Positions 56,866-64,000 of a DNA stretch of 64,000 nt are shown in pieces. Location of the stretch: positions 87,235 to 151,234 of the forward strand of contig CAJNDS010002827.1 in assembly GCA_905221605.1 (NCBI GenBank), written 5' to 3'. The notes below the pieces were generated by a model, which was not told the origin of the DNA, ran no database searches, and saw only the letters and a program-made list of their open reading frames with translations. Every line of letters starts with the position of its first letter. The first letter of the stretch is position 1. Source of the DNA: Symbiodinium natans (Eukaryota > Sar > Dinophyceae > Suessiales > Symbiodiniaceae). The position numbers were made by a program, and so were the translations under genes.

Positions 56866-56966
56866 AGGGGGGGCGAGGGGGCGGCGGGGGGGGGAGGGGG
56901 GGAGGGGGGAGGGGCGGGGAGGGGGTGGAGGGGGGAGGGGGTGGAGGGGGGAGGGGGGGGAGCCCC
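56866..56966. repeat. GGGGGAGGGG tract
   Basis: About 100 bases are G-rich with regularly spaced A (GGAGGGGGGAGG, GGGGTGGAGG), directly before the presumed left part of element 2. Confidence 0.9.
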
Positions 56967-57034
56967 CTCCAAACCCCCCGCTTTGCTTACGCCGTGCAAG
57001 CTTCCTTCAAAAGCATGTTTTTCAAACCCATCAT

Positions 57035-57261
57035 GTGAGACCCTAGAACCCCTATGCGGAGCTGCAGTTGGTATTGTAGAAAGGAGTTGGTATTGAAAGT
57101 TGAAGGGTCAATGCACCCGGTAATCTTTTGGCTCAAGAACTTGGGCATGCGCCCTGAAGAAAGAAGTGTGTGTTGGTTTGGTGTTGGTTGGTCCAGGGGA
57201 TCAAGGGCTTCTGTTGGGGTTGACTGTTTTGTTCCCTGTCCCCCTTCGGTTGCCCCCCGTA
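57035..57261 (+). repeat. Presumed 5' LTR (or its 3' part) of element 2
   Basis: The primer site at 57262 implies that LTR sequence ends directly before it. The partner LTR is beyond the window, so the left border cannot be seen; TGTGAGACCC at 57035 is only a guess for the TG start. A TTTTGGCTCAAG word (57126-57137) equals the last 12 bases of the dinoflagellate spliced leader. Confidence 0.35.
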
Positions 57262-57275
57262 GGTTATGAGCCCAA
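57262..57275 (+). promoter_or_regulatory. Element 2 primer binding site (internal initiator tRNA-Met)
   Basis: GGTTATGAGCCCAA is complementary to UUGGGCUCAUAACC, the anticodon arm of initiator tRNA-Met with its GGG stem and CAU anticodon. Drosophila copia and yeast Ty5 prime from the same internal tRNA region, so this is a half-tRNA primer of copia type. Confidence 0.75.
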
Positions 57276-57323
57276 ATTAGGCTTCCTGCGGAATTGGTAA
57301 AGATTTTTCGTTTGTTTAACGCC

Positions 57324-60300
57324 ATGGACATGATGCGGCGTCGCTCTGAACCTGGACTGTCGCCCACGGCCAATGAAGCCGAAGTCAATCGTGGTGATGG
57401 GGGTGAAGAACGACAACAAATGGTGCAAGCACTGACAGATGGTAGGGAAGTTGCAATGATACAACAAACGTCTCAGGTGGAAAATGAAGCGGTTCCGTTT
57501 CCAGCAGCGAATCCTTTCTGGAGCGAGCGGGCTCATGAAGAAATGAGACTGAGGCAATCAAGGCCAGCAAGTCTTCCTGCGAGCGGAGGGGATAGAAGTG
57601 GTGAAGAAACAAGAAGGCCACCGTCGTTGCCAGAACTTCGGGATCGGGAACCTGCACCAGCTGAGAGGCCATCGTCAGGTTTAATGGGCCAGATGGAAAG
57701 AGGTAATATTGGTGAGACACAAGGCGAGGAAGAGCTTATTCCTGATCTGAGTGGTGAAGAACAAGGTGAAGATATGGCAGTGGTTAAGCGTGCACTTAAA
57801 GAGTTGCTTGTGCAAACAAAGGAGCTGGGAAACAGGTTGCATCGGGTGGAGGAGAAAAGCTATACCTCTGCTGCATCTGGGTCAGCTTCGAGAGCACGGA
57901 GCACTGGAGTGGTGGACGCAAATGCTGCATATCCTTTGGGAATGACTCCAGAGAAACAGTACCCGCCAGGACAAGTTTTCTACACTGATGGTATGGGTGG
58001 TTTCTGGACTGTGTTGCCTGATGGGACATGGCTGCCGATTGAGGGCTACGACCTGCCAAAGGGTTGTGACCTTCAACCCTTGCCTGAGCCCAGGAAAGGG
58101 GATGTTCATGTGGAGGATGAGAAAGAAGTGCCAATGATGCACGTAGCTGAAGGGAAGAAACCCTCCAGATTGCCTCCATTGAATTACCCCATGGGAGGTT
58201 CTGCAAGTGGTGGATATGCAAGTGGACCACCTGGTTTAACACATGTTCCGATTACTTCCTTGCCGTCAGGCGTTGATGGTTCTGCCGCACTGATGGGAAA
58301 TCAGCCCGGTTTTGTTTCAGCTCGGGAAACTTCGACGCAAGAGAACTCAGCAGGATCGGGTGGATATACAATGGTGGATGATGTTCCATATCGGTGGAAA
58401 ATGATCGCTGGGAAGTTGGAATTAGAAAAGGTTCCGCTCACAGCTTTTACGCCCGGAATGGGACATGGACTGCCTCAAGGGCCTGGTGGAAGGGTCAGCT
58501 TACCTCCTGGAGCGGCGGTGCCACGTGGTATGCCAAACATTGGTGATAGGTCTGGAACTGAACGTCCGGAGGCTCTTGGGAAGCATGTGATGAGCCTTCC
58601 TACTTTGGCAGACTACACACCAAGCAACCCGACGGCACTAGGAGATTGGATCGCAATGATCGAGCCAATGCTGTCTTCGCTGACAGATACAGGAAGAGTG
58701 TGGTGGCAATCCGTCTATACAAAGGCGTATCAGGCGTATGCCAAATGGTTGAGTGTCTCTCCGCTGGATAGGTTGGGCATCAAGGCTGAGCTGGAAGGGC
58801 TCAAGGTGGTTCGAACTGCGCATGTTTTGTTGGAGCAGAGAGCGGTGTCTTTGCTGCTACAGGCGATTCCGGAGAGATTGAAGACCGAGATCGTTTCCAC
58901 TCGAATGTTGGGGTCGGTGATGATATTTTACAAGTTGCTGACAGTCTACCAACCAGGTGGAGCAAACGAGCGCAGCACAATGTTAAACTTCTTGGTGCAA
59001 CCATCTTCAGCAACCTCGATCTCAGAGGCTATTAAGGGAGTGCGACAATGGGCGCAATGGCGTTCCCGATTAAGGGAGCTGCGAGCATCCGAGCCGGACG
59101 CTACCTTGCTTATCAAGGGATTAGATGCTTTATCATCCGCATTGCTGGCAAAACACCCTACGGTTCATTTCAGAGTGGCATCCTTTCGGGAGAAATTGGG
59201 GGTGGACTACTCACCGACCTCTGAAACTGCGACACAACTAGCTGAAATGTTACAGGCAGAGTTTGAACTGCTATTGCATAGTGCTGGTGATCAAGAGGTG
59301 AAGCAGGACTCGGACGCCAAGAAAAGGGCAAGGTTAAACAAAGCCCAAAAGGGAACTGGTGACGAGACGGAGGAGGGTGACAAAGGCAAAGGGAAAGGAA
59401 AAAGGTACAGCGGTGATGGTGAACGTCCTTTCTGTTGGATGTATGGGAAGACTGATGCAGGCTGCAAGTTCGGATCCCGTTGCAAATTTCGCCATGATAA
59501 AGACTCCCTGGAGCGAGGAAGATGTTTTGAGTGTGGGGCCGTTGGCCATCTACAGCCGCAGTGTCCATATAAGGATGGTGCAAGTTCCAATGTGGACTCA
59601 AACCCTGAGAGGAATAGATCAAAAGGGAATTCTCCCAAGGGGGGAAAGGGCGGCAAAGGTGCGAAATGGGGAAATGCCAAAAAGGCAGAGGTGGCTGAAG
59701 GGGGAGATGAGACGGCTAACGCGGGATTGGATAAAGGTTCTGCAAGTCCCTCATCACCATCAACACCCAATCAGGTCCTTGCTGAAGCGTTAGAAGTGCT
59801 GAAATCTATGAAGCTGTCATCAGCGCAGTCAGCATCAAGCGGGGATCCCAGTGTTCGAATGTTATGTGGCTCTGGATTGTTTCAGCAGGAAGGGAGAGTG
59901 GCGTTGGTGGATACAGCTGCTACGCATCTTGCGCGGACGCTTTTTCCATGGGAATGTTTACCCGACACTACTGTTATGGTGCAAAGCGCGCTTAGTGGTG
60001 TGACAATGAGGATTACAGAGAAAGGGACGTTGATTAGGGAAGACAATGGGCCCCTGATTATCCCTCTCTGGTTGATTTTGGAGTTTGGGGCGAACCTCAC
60101 CGTGATCAATGGGATGTGTCACGTGAGTGCAAAATCTTCGCTGGACCAGCTCTTGTGGTTTGAACATGGCTGTTTGGTTATGGATTACAAAACAGCTGAA
60201 AAAATGGTTTTGCATGCTGAAAGGCAGCGTGCGTCTTGGTCCCATTCTCAATGGAGGAATGGAAGGGCGGACTGTGGAGTCGGTTCGTCTGATGCCACGT

Positions 60301-63182
60301 TGTTGCCGAAGCAGGGAGAAGGCCGAGGAGTATGCGTTCTACATGTGGCCAGGGTTTCTGACACCAATGAGTGTTCGGGAATGGGCATGTTGGACTCGGG
60401 AGCATCACATCCTCTCAGATCACTTCGTCCTGGTGAACAGCTTCCGCAGCAAAAGGTGTTGGTGTCTTTAGCTGTTGGATCTCGGGAGATGTGTATTACC
60501 CCAGGTGGGACCCTGGTAACTCCTGAAATGGTAGATCCACTAGTGCCAATTGGCAAAGCGAGCGCCTTGGTTGGTCTCAGAGTTCAGTGGCGTGGTGGCA
60601 AGTGCACAGCCTCACATCCTGTTCTGGGGGAACTTCGCGTTCGTGATCTGAATGGGTGCCCTTGTTTGGAAAAGGAGGTGGCGCTTCAGATCATTGATGA
60701 AATGGATTGGTGTTCACCAAAGCAAGCATTGAAGGTGGCACGTATGGTTCAAGGGTGTCCGAATACGGACAACGAGGTGGCTGTAAAAGCGTCGTTGCAA
60801 AGCGCAGCGCGGACAGCGTCAGCGAATGAGGAGGAGTTCGTCCAGGCATGCTGGCGATTTCTTCGGTGGTATTATGGGGATATACCAGAAAATATGCTGA
60901 TGGAGCTGTTGCCACGTGGAGATATTGCGGCGTTGCCTTTCAACCGTCATAAAAGGAGACGGCTGGCACGAGCAAAAAAGGTGGTGGTACACCTATTTTC
61001 GGGAAAACAAAAATGGCATTTTCCCAGTCGGGATGTGGAGGTACTGGAGCTGGATTTGAAGAAAGGCGGTGACCTACATAATTCGAGCGTCTGGAAGCAT
61101 CTTCTGCATCTGGCGGCTGAAGGAAAGGTGGTTGCTGTGGTTGGAGGACCTCCATGCAGGACAGTGTCAAGGTTGAGAGGTGAAGACGGTGGTCCACCTG
61201 TATTACGCCGGCGCTGTGGGCCTGAACGGTTGGGATTAAAGAGTCTTCCTTGGCCACATCAAGAATTAGCTCAAAAGGATGGTGTTTTACTTCTGAAGAT
61301 GCTTTTCCTATATGACGTGGCGGTGCATTCAAGGTGTGAAACTGCTGAGGTCATCAATGGAAGTTCTGTCTTCTTTGGCATGGAAAGTCCTGGGGACCCT
61401 GAACTCATAGGGAAAGATTTCTCTCAGAACGGCAAAACGGTCTTGAGTGCTGAGGATCTGATGGATGGTTCTCAGGAAGGGTTCTCAAGTCCTACCTTCT
61501 GGAGTTGGCCAGAGGTGAAAAGCTTTTGTGAGCGTTATGGAATGTACGCTGCACATTTTGATCAAGGAGCATTGGGACATGCTCTGGTGAAACCTACGAC
61601 TTTCCTGGTGTCTGATATGGAACTGTGGGAATCGTTGGAACAGGTTCGCGTGGTTGTTCCGTGGTCGGCAACATTCGCTTCTACCCTGGAAGAACGTATT
61701 GGACAATCCTCCATATGGGCGCGATGGGCGTTTGGATTGGTTAAAAGAATACGTCACAGGTTGGCACAATGGTTGCATGAGAGCGATGCTGAACGGGAAG
61801 CTATGGTGTTAAAAAAGGAAGAACGAGAAGGGACGTTACGGAGGCTGACAACGGAGGAGCGAGCTTTCCGTGACCATTGCCTAAGGGGGCATATTCCTTT
61901 CAGACGTGATTGTCAAATCTGTGTGTCTGCCGCTGGGAAGGAGCGTCGCCATTTGAGGCGGAAGCATGGGGATGCTTACACTTTATCATTGGACTTAGCG
62001 GGTCCATATAAGTGTTCAAAGGATGCTCACCAGCAGAAGCCACGACACGCTGTTATTGGTGTGTATCAATTTCCAATGTTGGATCCCAATGTGGGTCGCC
62101 CTCTGGAAAAGGAGGAAGATGCGGATGAGGTGGAAGATCAGGTGGCAGATGAAGGTGCTGGTGTCGGAGAATGGTTAGGCGATGCAGTCGCTAATTTTGA
62201 GGAGGAAGATTCTGCGCCGGTGGAACCTGCGCCAGTTCTGGAGGCAGAGGTGTTGAAAATCCAAGCTTCTGAAAAATCCTGGAAGGAACTGAAGGACCAT
62301 TTGACCCAACCTGTCCGTATGATCAACTTCGTTATGGTGGAGCCGATTGTGGATAAACAGCAAACAACTGTTTTGTCGGCAGTTCAAAGAATGATGGTGC
62401 GCTTGCAGAGACATGGGTATCCGGTGTTGAGAATCCACTCAGATCGAGCGGGGGAGTTTGTCAATGCACGCTTCCGGTCCTTTTGTGAAACTCGTCTGAT
62501 ATATAGGACCACTGGTGATCCTGGAGTCCCGCAAACCAATGGGCGTGCTGAAGCATGTGTGGGTTTATTCAAACGTGGTGTCAGGTCGCTCTTAAAGGAG
62601 GCGCGACTCGGGCCGGCGCACTGGGCACTGGCTGCTCGCCATTGGTCAATGTTACGGTGGCAGAAAGCTGAAAGGGAGTTGGGGTTGAAACCGAAAGCAT
62701 TGCTTCCCTTTGGTGCTCAAATTCAAGTCAAACGTCGTCCGTGGGAGTTGCTGGGTCCAGATGGAACAAAGAAAGGTCGGCAATGGGTCGATCGTACGCA
62801 GCCCGCGCTTCTTTTGGGTCCATGCGATGACCTACCTGGTGGTTATTGGGTGGAAGCTCAAGGGACTGCAAAAGATCCGGATGAACTGGTGTTATTTCCC
62901 TGCACTACGATTTTTTCCAATATAAAGGAACCGCCTGAATTGGAGCTGGAAGGGGTGGTAGAAGAACAGGAGCCTTCTCCTCCAGAGCATCGTCTCAAAG
63001 GGAAAAAACCGGCGCTTCGGTTCGCTGATGAGGAAGGTCCTCCTTTACCTCCGCCTCGCGATCCTCCAGTTCGCCATCGGTTAAAGGAAAAAAGCCCGGC
63101 CTCTTCACTGCGTGGTCATGTGGGCTCCTTGCGCTTGCTTCGCAAGCGGGGGGAGTCCGCCCTTAGAAATTTTCGAGGATGA
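57324..63182 (+). CDS. gag-pol: Element 2 gag-protease-methyltransferase-like-integrase polyprotein
   Basis: This is 1952 codons from ATG 57324; the frame is open further upstream only through a TTG. Parts, in order: disordered N terminus with a coiled-coil-like piece (VKRALKELLVQTKELGNRLH); capsid-like region (DWIAMIEPMLSSLTDTGRVW, SVMIFYKLLTVYQPGG); CCCH finger 704-723; CCHC knuckle RCFECGAVGHLQPQC at 734-747; protease unit 1 with VDTAATH (Asp 863); protease unit 2 with LDSGASH (Asp 1024); methyltransferase-like domain from VVVHLFSG (1220) through GGPPCRTVS (Cys 1278) and MESPGD (1353); integrase zinc finger H1518, H1523, C1530, C1533 and DDE residues D1557, D1707, E1743 (D35E). About 90 extra acidic residues lie between the first two catalytic Asp. 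The frame stops at 63180-63182 after a Lys/Arg-rich tail. Confidence 0.92.
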   Translation: MDMMRRRSEPGLSPTANEAEVNRGDGGEERQQMVQALTDGREVAMIQQTSQVENEAVPFPAANPFWSERAHEEMRLRQSRPASLPASGGDRSGEETRRPPSLPELRDREPAPAERPSSGLMGQMERGNIGETQGEEELIPDLSGEEQGEDMAVVKRALKELLVQTKELGNRLHRVEEKSYTSAASGSASRARSTGVVDANAAYPLGMTPEKQYPPGQVFYTDGMGGFWTVLPDGTWLPIEGYDLPKGCDLQPLPEPRKGDVHVEDEKEVPMMHVAEGKKPSRLPPLNYPMGGSASGGYASGPPGLTHVPITSLPSGVDGSAALMGNQPGFVSARETSTQENSAGSGGYTMVDDVPYRWKMIAGKLELEKVPLTAFTPGMGHGLPQGPGGRVSLPPGAAVPRGMPNIGDRSGTERPEALGKHVMSLPTLADYTPSNPTALGDWIAMIEPMLSSLTDTGRVWWQSVYTKAYQAYAKWLSVSPLDRLGIKAELEGLKVVRTAHVLLEQRAVSLLLQAIPERLKTEIVSTRMLGSVMIFYKLLTVYQPGGANERSTMLNFLVQPSSATSISEAIKGVRQWAQWRSRLRELRASEPDATLLIKGLDALSSALLAKHPTVHFRVASFREKLGVDYSPTSETATQLAEMLQAEFELLLHSAGDQEVKQDSDAKKRARLNKAQKGTGDETEEGDKGKGKGKRYSGDGERPFCWMYGKTDAGCKFGSRCKFRHDKDSLERGRCFECGAVGHLQPQCPYKDGASSNVDSNPERNRSKGNSPKGGKGGKGAKWGNAKKAEVAEGGDETANAGLDKGSASPSSPSTPNQVLAEALEVLKSMKLSSAQSASSGDPSVRMLCGSGLFQQEGRVALVDTAATHLARTLFPWECLPDTTVMVQSALSGVTMRITEKGTLIREDNGPLIIPLWLILEFGANLTVINGMCHVSAKSSLDQLLWFEHGCLVMDYKTAEKMVLHAERQRASWSHSQWRNGRADCGVGSSDATLLPKQGEGRGVCVLHVARVSDTNECSGMGMLDSGASHPLRSLRPGEQLPQQKVLVSLAVGSREMCITPGGTLVTPEMVDPLVPIGKASALVGLRVQWRGGKCTASHPVLGELRVRDLNGCPCLEKEVALQIIDEMDWCSPKQALKVARMVQGCPNTDNEVAVKASLQSAARTASANEEEFVQACWRFLRWYYGDIPENMLMELLPRGDIAALPFNRHKRRRLARAKKVVVHLFSGKQKWHFPSRDVEVLELDLKKGGDLHNSSVWKHLLHLAAEGKVVAVVGGPPCRTVSRLRGEDGGPPVLRRRCGPERLGLKSLPWPHQELAQKDGVLLLKMLFLYDVAVHSRCETAEVINGSSVFFGMESPGDPELIGKDFSQNGKTVLSAEDLMDGSQEGFSSPTFWSWPEVKSFCERYGMYAAHFDQGALGHALVKPTTFLVSDMELWESLEQVRVVVPWSATFASTLEERIGQSSIWARWAFGLVKRIRHRLAQWLHESDAEREAMVLKKEEREGTLRRLTTEERAFRDHCLRGHIPFRRDCQICVSAAGKERRHLRRKHGDAYTLSLDLAGPYKCSKDAHQQKPRHAVIGVYQFPMLDPNVGRPLEKEEDADEVEDQVADEGAGVGEWLGDAVANFEEEDSAPVEPAPVLEAEVLKIQASEKSWKELKDHLTQPVRMINFVMVEPIVDKQQTTVLSAVQRMMVRLQRHGYPVLRIHSDRAGEFVNARFRSFCETRLIYRTTGDPGVPQTNGRAEACVGLFKRGVRSLLKEARLGPAHWALAARHWSMLRWQKAERELGLKPKALLPFGAQIQVKRRPWELLGPDGTKKGRQWVDRTQPALLLGPCDDLPGGYWVEAQGTAKDPDELVLFPCTTIFSNIKEPPELELEGVVEEQEPSPPEHRLKGKKPALRFADEEGPPLPPPRDPPVRHRLKEKSPASSLRGHVGSLRLLRKRGESALRNFRG

Positions 63183-64000
63183 CATGCAGGGTCTGGGGGA
63201 GCTGGAAGAAAATGCAGATGTTGAGGACAATGTTCCTGGTGATGAGTATTGGCCGACTTGCTGCTCTCCTCATGAAAATGCTTATTTGGTCTGCAAAAGT
63301 GAGACTGCCGAGGATGGAACACAGTTGGAGAAAGAAGAGCAAAAAGCCAAGTCAATGTATGAAAGGTCTATGTATGATTACGTGGACTGTGAGGAGCTTT
63401 TGGAAGGGATTGTATACCCAAAGAGGGTGAATCGAAGAGGTGGTATCAACAATTGGTGCACAAGTACGCGAGCTCTGGTGTTGGGCCACTATACTCATGG
63501 CGGAGTGTGTGGTATTACAAAAGAGACCCATCGAAGGCCATGGCTATGTCGTTATTTGGCATCATTCGTGAGGCACCACAATCCTGAAGCCAAATTTTCT
63601 GCTCTTCAGATCTCGTGCAATGCTCCGGTGTCATTGCATAGGGATAGTCACAATGAAAAACATTGCTGCAATTATGTGTGTGGTTTTGGTGACTATAAAG
63701 ATGGTCAGCTGTGGGTTGAGGATGAAAAGGTTTTGGAGGAAGGAGCTGAAGTGGTGGAACAATCCTATGGGAAGAAAGTCTTACCTGGAAAATTGGTGGA
63801 TATCCACTGGAACTTCATGTCGTTCTTTCCGAGAAAACTGCATGGTCCTATGCCTTGGAAAGGGAACAGGGTATTCTTGACAGGGTACACACCTGTTTTT
63901 ATGGAGCGTTTGAGCTACAAGGATAGGTGCTATCTTCTTCCGGAACCACAAGCTGAAGAAGGTGAAAAAAGGAAATGGTTAAAAATGACGCTGAAAGAAA
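63085..64000 (+). CDS. Element 2 second frame: 2OG-Fe(II) oxygenase-like domain, 3' partial
   Basis: This frame is in the +1 phase, opens at 63085 (no stop before the window end) and overlaps the first frame by about 98 bases. There is an ATG at 63118 and another at 63184, but entry by frameshift is equally possible. After an acidic linker (PPLEIFEDDMQGLGELEENA) comes a folded part with STRALVLGHYTHGG, then LHRDSHNEKHCCNYVCGFGD (HxD at 63637-63645), GQLWVE, and KLHGPMPWKGNRVFLTGYTP (distal His 63841-63843, Arg 63868-63870). HxD, distal His and Arg are the Fe(II) and 2-oxoglutarate ligands of this superfamily. HRDxHN recalls TET/JBP 5-methylcytosine or thymine oxygenases. Reverse transcriptase should follow beyond the edge. 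Confidence 0.75.
63132..63148 (+). promoter_or_regulatory. Stem-loop in the frame overlap of element 2
   Basis: CGCTTGC-TTC-GCAAGCG is a perfect 7-base stem with a 3-base loop, within a wider imperfect palindrome 63122-63164. It lies in the overlap of the two frames. It could assist a shift, or be a small insertion that caused the frame change. Confidence 0.5.

Larger units (their letters stand above)
57262..64000 (+). mobile_element. Element 2: copia-like retrotransposon with added domains, 5' part
   Basis: It reads primer site, gag with two zinc-finger types, two protease units, methyltransferase-like domain and integrase (57324-63182), then a +1 frame with an oxygenase-like domain (63085 to the window end). 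Integrase before the still unseen reverse transcriptase fits copia. The window ends before reverse transcriptase, RNase H and the 3' LTR. Codon use is less GC-biased than element 1 and the host exons, so it has a different history. It is the only long plus-strand unit. Confidence 0.9.

Noticed and set aside
63179..63430. An open frame beginning at 63179 as the continuation of element 2
   Set aside because: It is Met/Lys/Trp-rich without motif. The frame starting at 63085 in another phase is open to the window end and holds the HxD...H...R pattern.

Overview
The window looks like nuclear DNA of a dinoflagellate, most likely a Symbiodiniaceae-type genome (inference). The evidence is: host genes split into exons of about 30-90 bases whose introns mostly begin with GC or GA instead of GT; large Ty1/copia-like retroelements of the kind known from dinoflagellates; a degenerate TTTAGGG (plant/dinoflagellate telomere type) tract; and abundant short tandem repeats. 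There is no bacterial operon, rRNA, CRISPR array or convincing tRNA gene. Because exons are so short, most long open frames in host DNA are antisense or intron shadows, and real genes had to be read by splicing.

Layout. (1) 0.8-6.0 kb, minus: a 20-exon CDC14-type dual-specificity phosphatase, the best supported host gene. (2) 6-23 kb: candidate exons, nearly all minus, including a clear six-exon gene of unknown function ending at 12408; between them minisatellites and an interspersed repeat with an 8-bp target duplication (18.8-19.1 kb). (3) 23.7-27.4 kb: repeat-rich gene-poor DNA (tandem duplications, AT-rich triplet tract, degenerate telomere-like DNA, a 111-bp palindromic MITE-like element, a long CT/CTTT tract). 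(4) 27440-36373, minus: a complete copia-like LTR retrotransposon (element 1) with identical 133-134-bp LTRs and a GTAAT target duplication, inserted in the pyrimidine tract. (5) 36.4-49 kb: more low-complexity DNA (purine-only tract, poly-G, poly-C), a satellite split by an insertion, and candidate minus-strand exons at 39.5-40.7, 42.1 and 44.7-45.6 kb. (6) 49-55 kb, minus: exon clusters, including a gene with three KH RNA-binding domains. (7) 57.2 kb to the end, plus: the 5' part of a second copia-like element (element 2), cut by the window edge before its reverse transcriptase.

The most interesting system is element 2. Its first open frame encodes gag with CCCH and CCHC fingers, two tandem copia-type aspartic protease units, a cytosine-C5-methyltransferase-like domain (PPC motif) and an integrase. 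A second frame (+1) continues with a 2-oxoglutarate/Fe(II)-oxygenase-like domain carrying HxD...H...R, with an HRDxHN core reminiscent of TET/JBP enzymes. A mobile element apparently carrying both a DNA-methylation 'writer' fold and an 'eraser' fold deserves a proper look. Element 1 carries a related methyltransferase-like region whose PPC cysteine is replaced by valine.

Limits: no alignments or databases were used. Exon borders were inferred from family motifs and reading-frame continuity. Host candidates other than the CDC14, KH and 12.4-kb genes are weak.
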